From an uncultured Carboxylicivirga sp. (GTDB taxonomy: Bacteria > Bacteroidota > Bacteroidia > Bacteroidales > Marinilabiliaceae), in assembly GCF_963668385.1 (NCBI RefSeq), contig NZ_OY764327.1, positions 4,560,501 through 4,624,500 of the forward strand: a stretch of 64,000 nucleotides of DNA, in the 5' to 3' direction. Under the pieces are notes generated by a model. The model saw nothing but the letters and a program-made list of their open reading frames with translations, searched no databases and was not told where the DNA came from. Positions 48,222-58,350 of this stretch are shown piece after piece; position 1 is the first letter of the stretch, and each line of letters starts with the position of its first letter. Both the position numbers and the translations under genes were made by a program.

Positions 48222-50687
48222 TTAGATAAACAGGTTTACATTTGATTTTTCTGCTTCTTCAAGATAATTGGCAACTCCTCCAATATTAACGCCTTCAATC
48301 AATTCTTCTTTCTTCACTCCCATCACATCCATACTCATCTGACAAGCTATAAGGTTTATACCAGAAGAAACTGCATTTTGTATCATCACATCCAGTGAAT
48401 CTACTTTCTTATCTTTCATACGCTTCTTCATCATTTTGGCACCCATACCTCCCATATTCATATTTGATAGCTTTAGATCACCACTATGCTTTGGCATCAT
48501 TATATCAAACATCTTGTCCATAACACCTTTCTTAACCTTTGGCTTATTAGGCTTTTTAATCACATTTAAGCCCCAGAATGTAAAGAAAATGGTAACACGT
48601 TTACCCATTGCTGCAGCTCCGTTAGCAATAACAAAAGAAGCTAATGTTCGATCCATATCATCACTAAAAACAATTAGTGTTTTATTGTCGCCTTTATCCT
48701 GAACCGAAAATCCTTCTTTCAACACATCGTTTTTACGGATGATGGCCGTTATTTCACCATTTCCCTTTTCGCGAGTAAGTAAATCATTACCAGTTACCTT
48801 ACACCACGATGCTACATCGTTATAGAAACCCGGATCGCTGGCTTTAATCATCAATTGCCCCTGAGTAGGTAGCTTATCCATCTCTGATTTTAGCTTCATA
48901 ATTGGCCCTGGACATTGCAAACCACACGCATCTACCTCTAAAATATCTGTTTTGATAACTGGAGTATTCTTTGAAACTTCAACCTGAACAGCTTCTGCAT
49001 TTTCGGTGAATTGCAGTTTATTATCCTGAGGTTTCATTGCATTATTAAAAACCTTTAAACCTCCCGAAAGATTATATACTTCTTCGAACCCATTCTGACG
49101 TAATATACGCGCTGCCAGGTATCCTCGCATACCAACTCCACAATACAGAATTACTTTTTTATCCTTCGGAATACGATCTAAACTGGTACGAATAGCATCA
49201 ATTGGAATGTTAAGGGCTCCATCAAGTGCCCCCAAAGCAAACTCATCTGCAGTACGCGTATCAACCAAAGTAACTTCACTTAATTCAATCTCACTTAATT
49301 CATATGCCGACAATGGTTTAAATAATCCTCTGATTATGTTTTCGGCATTAAAACCGGCCTGATTCACAGGATCTTTAGCAGAACTAAACGGAGGCGCATA
49401 AGCATGCTCTATTTCCTGTAAATCGTAAATAGTTCCTTCATTTTTGATGATAGTTGCTAAAATATCCAAGCGCTTATCTACACCTTTATATCCAACAATC
49501 TGAGCTCCGTATAAACGACCTGTTTCCGGACAGAAAGAAATCTTTGTGGTCATCTGCATAGCTCCCGGGTAATATCCTGCATGCGAACCGTTATTTACAA
49601 TGGTTGATGCATATTTGATGCCTGCAGCCTTCAAACTCTTATCTGCCAAACCTGAAATACCAGCGGTTAAATCAAATACTTTGGCTATTGCAGTTCCAAT
49701 GGAACCGTTATATGTTTTTGTATGTCCGAAGGTAAGATTGTCGGCCAAAATACGTCCTTGTTTATTTGCCGGACCCGCTAAGAATGCCAAACTAGGCTTC
49801 TTCGAAATTTGATGAGGAAACTCAATACTATCGCCTACTGCATAAATATGTTCATCTGATGTTTGAAGATATTCATTTACCCACACGCCACCTGTTTCTC
49901 CTATTTTTAAACCAGCTTCTTTAGCAAGCTTATTATCCGGGCGAACCCCAATGGATAGAATAACAAAATCGGCATTTAACACATCTCCATCAGCTAAACA
50001 AACGTCCAGACTTCCCTGAGCATTCTCTTTAAAAGCTTTGACAGCATTATTGAGATATAATCCAACATTGTTTTCTTTAAAATGCTGATGTAAACCAGCT
50101 GCCATTTCCGGATCAAGCATATTCATAACTTGCGGAGCCGCTTCAACAACCGTAACATTTAGCCCTCTGTGATGAAGATTTTCAGCCATTTCTAAACCAA
50201 TAAAACCAGCGCCCACTACAACTGCTGTGGCAGGTTTCTCATCATCAACAAAAGCTTTAATCTTATCCGTATCCTCTACATTACGAAGAGTAAATATATT
50301 TTTATGTTTTATTCCTTCAATGGGTGGAATAATTGGAGATGCTCCCGGAGAAAGAATCAATTTATCATACGTCAGCTCATATTTTTCACCTGTTTGATGG
50401 TTGGTTACACATACTTTCTTCTGATTAGCTTGAATAGCTGTCACTTCGGAATGAATGCGAATATCAATATTAAACCATGAATTGAAACTTTCGGGCGTTT
50501 GAACCATCAAATTCTGTCGATCTTTTATTACTCCACCAATGTAATAAGGTAAGCCACAATTGGCATATGAAATATGTGGTCCTTTTTCCAACATGATGAT
50601 TTCAGCTTTTTCGTCTACCCTGCGCAAACGTGCAGCTGTTGTTGCTCCGCCCGCAACGCCTCCTACAATGACATATTTTTTATTCAT
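48222..50687 (-). CDS. FAD/NAD disulfide reductase fused to rhodanese, TusA and DsrE domains
   Basis: 821 residues from ATG 50687 (MNKKYVIVGGVAGG). Domain order: a CoA-disulfide/polysulfide reductase-type FAD enzyme (1-450) with GGVAGGATTAARLRR, redox Cys44 in SYANCGLPYYIGG and ENIIRGLFKPL; a rhodanese domain (about 455-550) with the Cys in ILYCGVGMRGYLAA; a TusA/SirA domain (about 585-655) with DACGLQCPGPIMKLKSE; and a DsrE/F-like domain (about 665-821) with FTFWGLNVIKKP and NLIACQMSMDVMG. It links thiol/polysulfide reduction with persulfide relay between carriers in one chain. Its partners are not in the window. Confidence 0.93.
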   Translation of the reverse strand: MNKKYVIVGGVAGGATTAARLRRVDEKAEIIMLEKGPHISYANCGLPYYIGGVIKDRQNLMVQTPESFNSWFNIDIRIHSEVTAIQANQKKVCVTNHQTGEKYELTYDKLILSPGASPIIPPIEGIKHKNIFTLRNVEDTDKIKAFVDDEKPATAVVVGAGFIGLEMAENLHHRGLNVTVVEAAPQVMNMLDPEMAAGLHQHFKENNVGLYLNNAVKAFKENAQGSLDVCLADGDVLNADFVILSIGVRPDNKLAKEAGLKIGETGGVWVNEYLQTSDEHIYAVGDSIEFPHQISKKPSLAFLAGPANKQGRILADNLTFGHTKTYNGSIGTAIAKVFDLTAGISGLADKSLKAAGIKYASTIVNNGSHAGYYPGAMQMTTKISFCPETGRLYGAQIVGYKGVDKRLDILATIIKNEGTIYDLQEIEHAYAPPFSSAKDPVNQAGFNAENIIRGLFKPLSAYELSEIELSEVTLVDTRTADEFALGALDGALNIPIDAIRTSLDRIPKDKKVILYCGVGMRGYLAARILRQNGFEEVYNLSGGLKVFNNAMKPQDNKLQFTENAEAVQVEVSKNTPVIKTDILEVDACGLQCPGPIMKLKSEMDKLPTQGQLMIKASDPGFYNDVASWCKVTGNDLLTREKGNGEITAIIRKNDVLKEGFSVQDKGDNKTLIVFSDDMDRTLASFVIANGAAAMGKRVTIFFTFWGLNVIKKPNKPKVKKGVMDKMFDIMMPKHSGDLKLSNMNMGGMGAKMMKKRMKDKKVDSLDVMIQNAVSSGINLIACQMSMDVMGVKKEELIEGVNIGGVANYLEEAEKSNVNLFI

Positions 50688-51374
50688 GATTCTTTTATTG
50701 AAAAATTTCTGTATTTGAAACAAAGAAAATAAAAGTATACATATCTACAATAATAGATATATTTAAAAAATGTTAATATCTACATGTGTAAATTCATAAT
50801 GCCATCCGTTTTATATTTAAATAAGATCATTATACTAGTCAAAGATCAAATACATGTATAACTTACCAATTATCATCACCAATGTCTCATATATATTAAA
50901 TTCGTTGATCATTTACATTATGCTTATTTATAAACACGTATATCCACTGTATATAATATAACAACTTCGTAAAGATTGAATATCTATATAATGAATAAAC
51001 CACGCGTATTAACAATTCAGGTGCCATTATATATCGTGTATGTGTTTCTATGTTTTTCTCATTTTTAGTCGGCCAGTAATACCTATTTATATAAAGTCTG
51101 AAAGTGTTATTTTTTATTTGCTCTGCAGAGAAAGCACTTTTAGTCATAAAGTTCACTATGCACCAGATGATTTATTATAAATTCTATATGTAGCTGAAGA
51201 TTGGCTTGTAGATATTATGTCAATTTACAGCTTTTTCATTATGGATAAATAGGTAACAGCAGCCAGTCAGTAATGTGATATAACCACTTTATATCCAATT
51301 TTCACTTAAAGTAAATTGTAATACTAAGCACATTAAAGTCAATTAAAATCGAATTTAATATGTATTTACTTTGA
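50688..51374. other. Long gene-free AT-rich stretch
   Basis: No supported gene; an 86-codon open frame on the minus strand near 50896-51156 lacks protein-like features. CTACATGTGTAA (50780-50791) matches the TTACAnnTGTAA sites of the 7.6-10.7 kb region in 11 of 12 positions, and AATACATGTATAA (about 50848-50860) is a loose relative. Confidence 0.4.
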
Positions 51375-51415
51375 GTTTAATCTGAGTTTAATTTGTAATT
51401 AAACTCAGATTAAAC
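51375..51415. repeat. Perfect 19-bp inverted repeat with 3-nt loop
   Basis: 51375-51393 is the exact reverse complement of 51397-51415 (core TTTAATCTGAGTTTAATT), with loop TGT. The left arm also contains GAGTTTAAT twice in direct order (from 51373 and 51384). Located 60 nt upstream of the EamA promoter; too AT-rich and without a T tail to be a normal terminator. Confidence 0.75.
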
Positions 51416-51474
51416 AAGTACACAACACAATAACAACCCAATTACTCACGGACATTTTCGTTTTACAAGACAAA

Positions 51475-51504
51475 TTGCAATAATCTGAAGTATTTATATT
51501 TTTG
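51475..51504 (+). promoter_or_regulatory. Promoter of the EamA transporter gene
   Basis: TTG at 51475-51477, exactly 19 nt, TATTTTTG at 51497-51504; the ATG is 26 nt downstream. Confidence 0.75.
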
Positions 51505-51529
51505 CGGCGATATAACAAGAAATAGATAC

Positions 51530-52402
51530 ATGAAAACAATTGTAAAAAGCCATGCCAAGCTCCACTTTGTAGTTTTACTCTATGGTTTCACTGCTATTTT
51601 AGGCAAACTTGTTAGTTTACCTGCCCCGCAATTGGTTTGGTATCGAATGTTTATTGCAGCTCTTGTTTTGGGTATTTTTATGCGATTAAAAGGTATTCCG
51701 TTTGCAATAGGTAAAAAGAATGTCATAAAAATTATGGGAGTTGGTTTGGTCGTTGCCTTTCATTGGATCACATTTTTTGGAGCTGTTAAAATTTCAAATG
51801 TGTCAGTAACGCTAGGATGTATGGCTTCTACCACCCTATTTGCTAGTTTTCTTGAGCCTATCATCTTTCGAAAAAAAGTTAAATGGATTGAAGTATTTAT
51901 AGGCATTATCATTATTAGTGGTTTATACCTTATCTTTCAATTTGAATTAGGTTATTTAAAAGGAATACTAACCGCACTTACATCGGCTTTTTTGGCAGGT
52001 TTATTTACAGTACTAAACAAATTGTTTATTGATAAACATCATCCTGTAACCATTAGTTTTTACGAAATGGGCAGTGGTTTTGCAGCCATTACAGTTTTTC
52101 TTGCCTTAACAGGTACATTTAATGAAAAAATGCTTGTACCAACAACAATGGATGTGCTTTTTATACTGATTTTAGGAGTTATTTGTACTGCTTATGCATT
52201 TGTAGCAGCTGTGGATGTAATGAAATATTTATCGGCTTACACGGTGGTTTTAGCCATTAATATGGAGCCTGTTTATGGCATACTTCTGGCTTTTACAATA
52301 TTTGGCCAAAGTGAATTCATGTCAGCTGGTTTTTACGTTGGTACAGCTATTATTCTTTTAGCTGTTTTTCTATATCCAATTCTGACCAATAAAAAAGGCT
52401 GA
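51530..52402 (+). CDS. EamA (DMT superfamily) transporter
   Basis: 290 residues with ten hydrophobic segments in two EamA repeats: the first starts LHFVVLLYGFTAILGKLVSLPAPQLVWYRM, the second GILTALTSAFLAGLFTVLNKLFID. Inner-membrane metabolite exporter or importer; the substrate cannot be read from sequence. Single gene behind a good promoter and an unusual inverted repeat. Confidence 0.92.
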   Translation: MKTIVKSHAKLHFVVLLYGFTAILGKLVSLPAPQLVWYRMFIAALVLGIFMRLKGIPFAIGKKNVIKIMGVGLVVAFHWITFFGAVKISNVSVTLGCMASTTLFASFLEPIIFRKKVKWIEVFIGIIIISGLYLIFQFELGYLKGILTALTSAFLAGLFTVLNKLFIDKHHPVTISFYEMGSGFAAITVFLALTGTFNEKMLVPTTMDVLFILILGVICTAYAFVAAVDVMKYLSAYTVVLAINMEPVYGILLAFTIFGQSEFMSAGFYVGTAIILLAVFLYPILTNKKG

Positions 52403-52452
52403 TTGAATAATTAGATATTCAAATCAACCTCTATTTTTAATGTACTAATCTA

Positions 52453-53901
52453 TTATCGTTCTTGCAGATTAAGCATTGGTTTATCTTTAAAACCTTTTGA
52501 TCCAAAAACAAGATTTAACCCAAACATTACCGAAGCACTTTGCATTTCGCCAAATATTGGAATATCATCGCCATCAATGGTATAGTTTCGATAAGACATT
52601 GGTATTTTATCAACCATTACATAAAGTTGCAGCGGTCCTATAAAACTCGATACACCAAGTCCTAAATGACTTACACCTCTTATATCAATATTATAGTTTA
52701 CTGATGTTGCTAAACGGTGGTATAAATTCAAATTAGCCGAAAAATTAAAATCCTGTCTGTAAAAATCCTTTTGAAATATACTGCGCGATAGAAAGCCTAA
52801 TGAAAATACGTGATTAACATTATATTCTGCTCCTAAATACAACACAGGACTTAAACCGGTTCTGAATGATTCTGCATCGTGTGTAACATTCACTCCTGCC
52901 AATAATGAATCTAAAATATCATCTCCAATTTTTGCCTCGTTATCAATGATACTTGAATCGATTTTTGCTCCCTGATAACTATATGATCCACGCGCAGAAA
53001 GAGAGTGAAGGTTATCCTTCCATTTTATGGCTCCCAAATCATTTAAAGCTGCAGAAAAAGACCATTTTTGATTTAAATCATAAACAGCTCCCAAATCAAA
53101 TGCAACTCCCGGATTGGTAAATGACAATGAATTATTCAACAGATAATCAGTATCTACATCTTCCATATCAATGTCCGTTGGAAAGCCATCTTCATCATAT
53201 TCAACATCTTCAATACCAGGTATTGATGTTAAAATATCAGCATTAGCTATTAAATCGTATGATGTACGTGATGTATGTATCTCAAATTCAGAAAAATCTG
53301 TTTTGGTTGCCGCTACTCCAAACAACGGTTTGATACGTGCAGCAACAGTTAATTTATCATTTATCGGGCGACTGTAGCTAAATGCAAACTCATGATAAAT
53401 GGTGTGTTGCATATTTAAGCCCTTTAAACTAATGGTTGTGTTGTCAGGTGTACCATTCTCCATCAGCATAAAAAAGCCTTTGGGTAAACCATAGTTAATT
53501 GCTACTTTCTCGCGAAATGAAAAGGTGAAATATCCTTTTTTTGTTCTGAATCCGAACATTAACGGTATAATTTGCTGATCAACTCTTAAGTTAAGCCCAT
53601 CACCCATTTTATCATATAGTTTTCCGTAATCAAAACCATTATTTAATGGAGACAATGGTATACCTTCAGAATTTACTTGAATAAAATTGGTTAAAGGTAC
53701 ATCACTCTGAAAAGAAGTAAGTGAACTAACCATGGGTATGCCAATGAAGAAGTTAGGGCGTGGCTCTTTAGCCGGATTCATCAATACACTTTGTGGTGTA
53801 TTTTTAAGATAGTACAACGACATTGGAGCCTGGCCCATTGCCGATAATGAACTACCCAATAGAAAAATGATAAATATATATTTAAATAATATTGATTTCA
53901 T
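52453..53901 (-). CDS. DUF5723 family outer-membrane protein
   Basis: 482 residues from ATG 53901 (MKSILFKYIFIIFLLGSSLSAMGQ signal peptide). APMSLYYLKNTPQSVLMNPAKEPRPNFFIGIPMVSS is the typical DUF5723 opening: the asparagine-proline-A motif near the N-terminus, then a FadL-like 14-strand barrel pattern. The strands FAFSYSRPINDKLTVAARIKPLFG and AFDLGAVYDLNQKWSFSAALNDLG are like PorP/FadL-type barrels. The end is ASVMFGLNLVFG. Last gene of the OmpA-lipoprotein-DUF5723 operon. The function is unknown; an envelope assembly or surface complex is likely. Confidence 0.85.
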   Translation of the reverse strand: MKSILFKYIFIIFLLGSSLSAMGQAPMSLYYLKNTPQSVLMNPAKEPRPNFFIGIPMVSSLTSFQSDVPLTNFIQVNSEGIPLSPLNNGFDYGKLYDKMGDGLNLRVDQQIIPLMFGFRTKKGYFTFSFREKVAINYGLPKGFFMLMENGTPDNTTISLKGLNMQHTIYHEFAFSYSRPINDKLTVAARIKPLFGVAATKTDFSEFEIHTSRTSYDLIANADILTSIPGIEDVEYDEDGFPTDIDMEDVDTDYLLNNSLSFTNPGVAFDLGAVYDLNQKWSFSAALNDLGAIKWKDNLHSLSARGSYSYQGAKIDSSIIDNEAKIGDDILDSLLAGVNVTHDAESFRTGLSPVLYLGAEYNVNHVFSLGFLSRSIFQKDFYRQDFNFSANLNLYHRLATSVNYNIDIRGVSHLGLGVSSFIGPLQLYVMVDKIPMSYRNYTIDGDDIPIFGEMQSASVMFGLNLVFGSKGFKDKPMLNLQER

Positions 53902-53951
53902 AAGAATGATTCGATTTGAATGGGTATAATGTAAAACAATCATCTGGTTTA

Positions 53952-55556
53952 CTAATCATTAGGTATATTACCTTTGATCTCTGCAGATAATGTCATTTCC
54001 AACTTATTATCCTTAAATATTTTAATATACGTATTGTCACTATTAGAAGCTCCATAAGATGCTCCTTGGGTGGTTATTACGATATATTTCATATTCTGAT
54101 CACGGAATTTATCAATCTGATCTTTATCAAGAGTTATTTGTACTTCAGAATGAACCGATTCACTAACATGACCATCTTCATCGGGCACTGCTGATGCAAT
54201 GTGTTCTCCCGGGCTTGCAATTAAGTAATCTATATTATTGTAATTGGCATCTTGTGCAGTAATACTTTCAACCACAATATCAAACGGTAATCCATTATAT
54301 ACATCCAGATATAAATTAATATTCTCAATTGCATCTGTGACATCCGAATCACCAAACTCATCATTAAAATCTAAGTTTAAGGTGTCAACTCTTTGATAAT
54401 CTATAGCTCTGAAATTCAATGGAAAAGTAATCCCTAAATCGGCTTGTAAGTGGTTATAATGGTGAAGAAAATTAACTTTACTTTCATCATTTTCAGGATT
54501 GGACACTGCTGTCATTTGTACTTTTACCTTATTTGGCAGATCTTCAATTATATCCAATATATTAGAATTGTCCTTATCATAGCTAAAAATCTGTTCTGAT
54601 GGTAATACTGGAAATCCAAAAGTAGCAGCCTCTATGCCCAAAATATTATCACCTAGTTCCAATAGCTTTGGATCAGTTCCGGATGTTGAAAACTCAACTT
54701 CATCCAATTGAAGATTAAAAGAACTACCTACCGAATTTATAGTATTTACATCAACATACACATTAGCCATTTGAATAGCATCAAAAAACTGGTTTGAATC
54801 AAAGGCATCGAATTCCATTGAATCAACAATAGTTTCGGCATAATTACCAAAGTATCCAAAAGTTACTTCAGCTATTAAATCATTCATGCCAAAATCAACT
54901 CCAATAGCTCCAACTGCATATGCAGGAACTTCAATATCTAAATTTGTATTCAGGGTAATATAACTGGAATCAATTCCTGTACTGAACCGAATAATGTAAT
55001 CATCTAAATTTATATTCTCGGCTGAGAAATTGTTAACAGATGTAGTATATGAAAATACTTCTCCACTAGGGTTAAATAATTCCGGTATCTCTATGGTTAT
55101 ATTGCCGGTAGATCCCGATGGAAGATTTAAATTATCGACTGATAATAAACCACTCTCAAGAAATACACTATCAAAACGAGCATCTAATCTTTCGTTCATA
55201 ATATACTTATCAATAATGGTTTGATTGACAGCAACACTTTCAGGCGTAGGATTTGCAAATGGAAGATTAACTGAATAGTTGACATTATTTAAGGTAACCA
55301 TTCCTTCAAGTTCCAATTCAAAGGTTTCGTAAAACCTATGCACAATTAAACCATCATCTTCAAAACTCAAATAATCCGAATCATCTAACTTCTCGATGAA
55401 AGACCCCATTGTAAAATATGCCTGTGCTAAAGGAACACTTAGACTGTAATCCCTATCCGGATCCGGCATTTTATCCAAATCAATGGTTTCTTCTTTACAA
55501 GCACCCATTAATATAAGTGCAAAAAGAAACGGTATCTTTAAATATCTTAAGTTCAT
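53952..55556 (-). CDS. Large lipoprotein of unknown function
   Basis: 534 residues from ATG 55556 (MNLRYLKIPFLFALILMGAC). Clear lipobox LMGAC (Cys20), then KEETIDLDKMPDPDRDYSLSVPLAQAYFTMGSF. The mature part is almost entirely beta-strand-like and acidic, with repeated segments such as ENINLDDYIIRFSTGIDSSYI and DVNTINSVGSSFNLQLDEVEF. I recognise no named domain. It starts 10 nt after the OmpA-type gene and is followed by DUF5723, a gene set I have seen together in Bacteroidota. A periplasmic or outer-membrane partner of the DUF5723 barrel is the likely role. Confidence 0.8.
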   Translation of the reverse strand: MNLRYLKIPFLFALILMGACKEETIDLDKMPDPDRDYSLSVPLAQAYFTMGSFIEKLDDSDYLSFEDDGLIVHRFYETFELELEGMVTLNNVNYSVNLPFANPTPESVAVNQTIIDKYIMNERLDARFDSVFLESGLLSVDNLNLPSGSTGNITIEIPELFNPSGEVFSYTTSVNNFSAENINLDDYIIRFSTGIDSSYITLNTNLDIEVPAYAVGAIGVDFGMNDLIAEVTFGYFGNYAETIVDSMEFDAFDSNQFFDAIQMANVYVDVNTINSVGSSFNLQLDEVEFSTSGTDPKLLELGDNILGIEAATFGFPVLPSEQIFSYDKDNSNILDIIEDLPNKVKVQMTAVSNPENDESKVNFLHHYNHLQADLGITFPLNFRAIDYQRVDTLNLDFNDEFGDSDVTDAIENINLYLDVYNGLPFDIVVESITAQDANYNNIDYLIASPGEHIASAVPDEDGHVSESVHSEVQITLDKDQIDKFRDQNMKYIVITTQGASYGASNSDNTYIKIFKDNKLEMTLSAEIKGNIPND

Positions 55557-55566
55557 AATCTTTGCT

Positions 55567-58122
55567 TTATTCAATTACTTTAATTTCTACCCTTCTATTC
55601 TGAGCCCTTCCCTCTTTTGTACTATTATCTGCTATTGGCTGATCAAAGCCATAACCAGTATAAGTAACACGTTCAGACTCCACTCCTCGTGATAATAAGT
55701 AGTTTTTCACTGCTAAGGCACGAGCTTTTGATATCTTTTTATTAACTGATGCAGACCCAACATTATCAGTATGACCTGATACTTCTATTTTAACATCTTT
55801 ATTCTCGATTAAAAGATTCGCCAGTTTTTCTAATTCAACAAATGAAGAAGATTTGAGCGTTGATTTTCCTGTATTGAATAGAATATTTTCAACCACTATT
55901 TTGGCACCAGACGTCATCTTTCTCAGTTTGAAATCTTTAATAATAAGTGTTGAATCACTTTCAAATTCCTGAGTATCATTAATAAAAAAGTAACCATCAG
56001 CATCTACCTGAATTACAAAAGGCCCGGCTTCTTCAACATTAATGGTGTATTTTTTCGAAATTGAATCAAGTGAACTATACACAAAAGGCTTATCTTCTCC
56101 AGGTCGAGTAAAACTTACTCTACCTTCGATTAGCTCATTGGTGTTTTCATCTTTAATTGTACCTGTTAAATAATATTGTACCTTACTTGGCTGAAGACTA
56201 ATGTATTTCTGCTCTTCGTCGGAATAAAACTCTTTCAGTTTCATTTCATTTTCGTAAGCAAAATAATCATTAGCAGTAACCGATAAAGTAAATGTTGCTT
56301 TATCTTCAATTGTTATGGAATATTCACCAGTTTCTTTATCAGAAATAACACGGTAGAATAATGTACTGTCAGTTTCTGATTTTAAAACAACTTCGGCCTG
56401 CACTGGGTTTGCACTTATGATGTCAAAAACTTTACCGTATAGTGTAAACGGATACTTCAGCTTTTCTAATTCGTAGTTTGCTTCTATTTTACTATTGCGT
56501 TTTGATGGACACTGTAACGTATCTTTTACAGAACGGTATCCAGGAGCATCAATTTGAGCCCAATATGGACCGACATCCTCAAAATTAATCAAATAGCTAC
56601 TATCAATAGTATCCTGCTTCACTGAAGTGATTAAGTCATCAGAATGAATATTGAAAATACTTATTGTAGCATTAATCATTGAAGAATCCTCCATATTTAC
56701 TACACTCCCAAACATTTGAAATGGAATTCGAGGGTCTTTTTCAACTTTGTAAATATCTAAGCCTCCATAACCACCATCGCGCGTAGTGGCCAAAAGGGCA
56801 AACATCGAATCTGGTGTTGTATGATAAAATAACTCATTAGCCGGAGTATTGATTGGATACCCCATGTTTACAGGCTTTCCCCATGAGCCATCTGGTTGTT
56901 TTTCACATTTGAAGATATCAAATCCTCCCATTCCTTGGTGCCCATTTGAAGCAAAATACAAGGTTTTACCATCTGGAGTTACAAAAACAGCTTCTTCATC
57001 AAAGGGTGTATTTATTTCAGATCCCAAATTCTCAATATGCTTGAATTTGAGTTTTCTCTTCCAGGTGCATTTCCATATATCCTTGCCTCCTTCGCCTCCC
57101 ATGTGATTACTTACAAAGTAAGCTGTTTGTTGTATCTTATGCCTCTTTTTATCAGCTTTATTACTCGATACTGTGTCGGATACAGCAGACATACTGGTTT
57201 CCTGGTAAGCAATATGATCAACTTTTCCTCTCAGTTTCTTAAAATTACCTAAACGATCTTGCATAATAGTAGCAGCATAGATGCCACCATTGTTCTTCTT
57301 TCCTTTATAGTATAAAAGTTGGTGTTTATCATCAATAATACCCGAAACGCTAATGTTATTATTTGAGCTCAAGGAAGATCTTTCTGAACGTCCAATCAAT
57401 TTTGGCTCACCCACTTCATCAACGGGGTTGTAAAGGCAATTTTTACTAACCAATATCCGTTCTTTATACTTAGTTCTTGGCTTTAAATGTTTGGGCTCTC
57501 GTGTTGGTCGCCTTGATGTAAAAAACATTGCAGAATCGCCATGTGATGAAAAAACAGCAGCATACTCATCATAATAGGTATTTATAACAGGACCTAAATT
57601 TTTGATAAATACGGGCAGTGTATCCTGAATAGCTTGTTCACCAAAGATACATTCTTTCTTAAGTTGCTCTAATTCTTTAGAGAACGTTTTTTGTTTTGCC
57701 GGAGTTAATGAAAGAGCATACACTTCATAAGCTCGTTGAGCATTTACATACTGCAGATTGTATTGATAAGCTCTTCCTAAATGTAGTTGATAGTCGGAAG
57801 CTACATCTGGAGAACATTTTTGTAGGTATTGTAAAGCAGCTTTGGGATTTGATGAGTAAAGGCAACAAACTCCAATTTTGTAATTGAGCTCAGACTTATC
57901 AGGTGCAAGCTCCTCAAGTCTTAAATAATACTTTAAGGCTTCGCCATAATAATCATGCCCTTTTTTGTAGTAACTCTCTGCAGTTTTTAATATTTTTTTT
58001 AAGGACTCTGAATTTTTAGTATCTGCAGAATGGAAGGAATCTTCCGATATTTTCGGATTCTCCTGACTAAATCCTGCAAAGGCAATCATCATATATATAT
58101 ACAATAATGCTACTTTTTTCAT
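55567..58122 (-). CDS. PorE-like OmpA protein with TPR, PD40/WD40-like and carboxypeptidase-regulatory domains
   Basis: 851 residues. Signal peptide (1-19, YMMIAFAGFSQ). TPR region (about 45-150); beta-propeller PD40 repeats (about 175-470: AAVFSSHGDSAMFFTSRR, EAVFVTPDGKTLYFASNGHQGMGGFDIF, FALLATTRDGGYGGLDIYKVE); and CarboxypepD_reg-like modules (about 480-735) including YLTGTIKDENTNELIEGRVSF. The C-terminal OmpA peptidoglycan-binding domain (about 745-850) has VEVSGHTDNVGSASVNKKISKARALAV and AQNRRVEI. This architecture is that of the type IX secretion protein PorE and its paralogues. No lipobox is visible. First gene of the operon. Confidence 0.9.
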   Translation of the reverse strand: MKKVALLYIYMMIAFAGFSQENPKISEDSFHSADTKNSESLKKILKTAESYYKKGHDYYGEALKYYLRLEELAPDKSELNYKIGVCCLYSSNPKAALQYLQKCSPDVASDYQLHLGRAYQYNLQYVNAQRAYEVYALSLTPAKQKTFSKELEQLKKECIFGEQAIQDTLPVFIKNLGPVINTYYDEYAAVFSSHGDSAMFFTSRRPTREPKHLKPRTKYKERILVSKNCLYNPVDEVGEPKLIGRSERSSLSSNNNISVSGIIDDKHQLLYYKGKKNNGGIYAATIMQDRLGNFKKLRGKVDHIAYQETSMSAVSDTVSSNKADKKRHKIQQTAYFVSNHMGGEGGKDIWKCTWKRKLKFKHIENLGSEINTPFDEEAVFVTPDGKTLYFASNGHQGMGGFDIFKCEKQPDGSWGKPVNMGYPINTPANELFYHTTPDSMFALLATTRDGGYGGLDIYKVEKDPRIPFQMFGSVVNMEDSSMINATISIFNIHSDDLITSVKQDTIDSSYLINFEDVGPYWAQIDAPGYRSVKDTLQCPSKRNSKIEANYELEKLKYPFTLYGKVFDIISANPVQAEVVLKSETDSTLFYRVISDKETGEYSITIEDKATFTLSVTANDYFAYENEMKLKEFYSDEEQKYISLQPSKVQYYLTGTIKDENTNELIEGRVSFTRPGEDKPFVYSSLDSISKKYTINVEEAGPFVIQVDADGYFFINDTQEFESDSTLIIKDFKLRKMTSGAKIVVENILFNTGKSTLKSSSFVELEKLANLLIENKDVKIEVSGHTDNVGSASVNKKISKARALAVKNYLLSRGVESERVTYTGYGFDQPIADNSTKEGRAQNRRVEIKVIE

Positions 58123-58350
58123 AGATAAATACTTGTTACGGTTAATGTTACTATCATCAATTTATTATTGACAATTTTTATTTCTTCATATGAAGTGGTA
58201 GTAGCTAAAAATCAAATTAGTTTGATAATAAGACGACCAACTTCACAACTCGACAATACTAATCGTCGTAGGATTTCCACTTTTTTGTCTTGGATTTATC
58301 AATTGGGATTACGCAAGAATATGCATAAGGTTAGACTATTTTGATATATT

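Noticed and set aside
50896-51156. 86-codon minus-strand frame
   Set aside because: Aromatic-rich, AT-driven composition without domain; far from any promoter.
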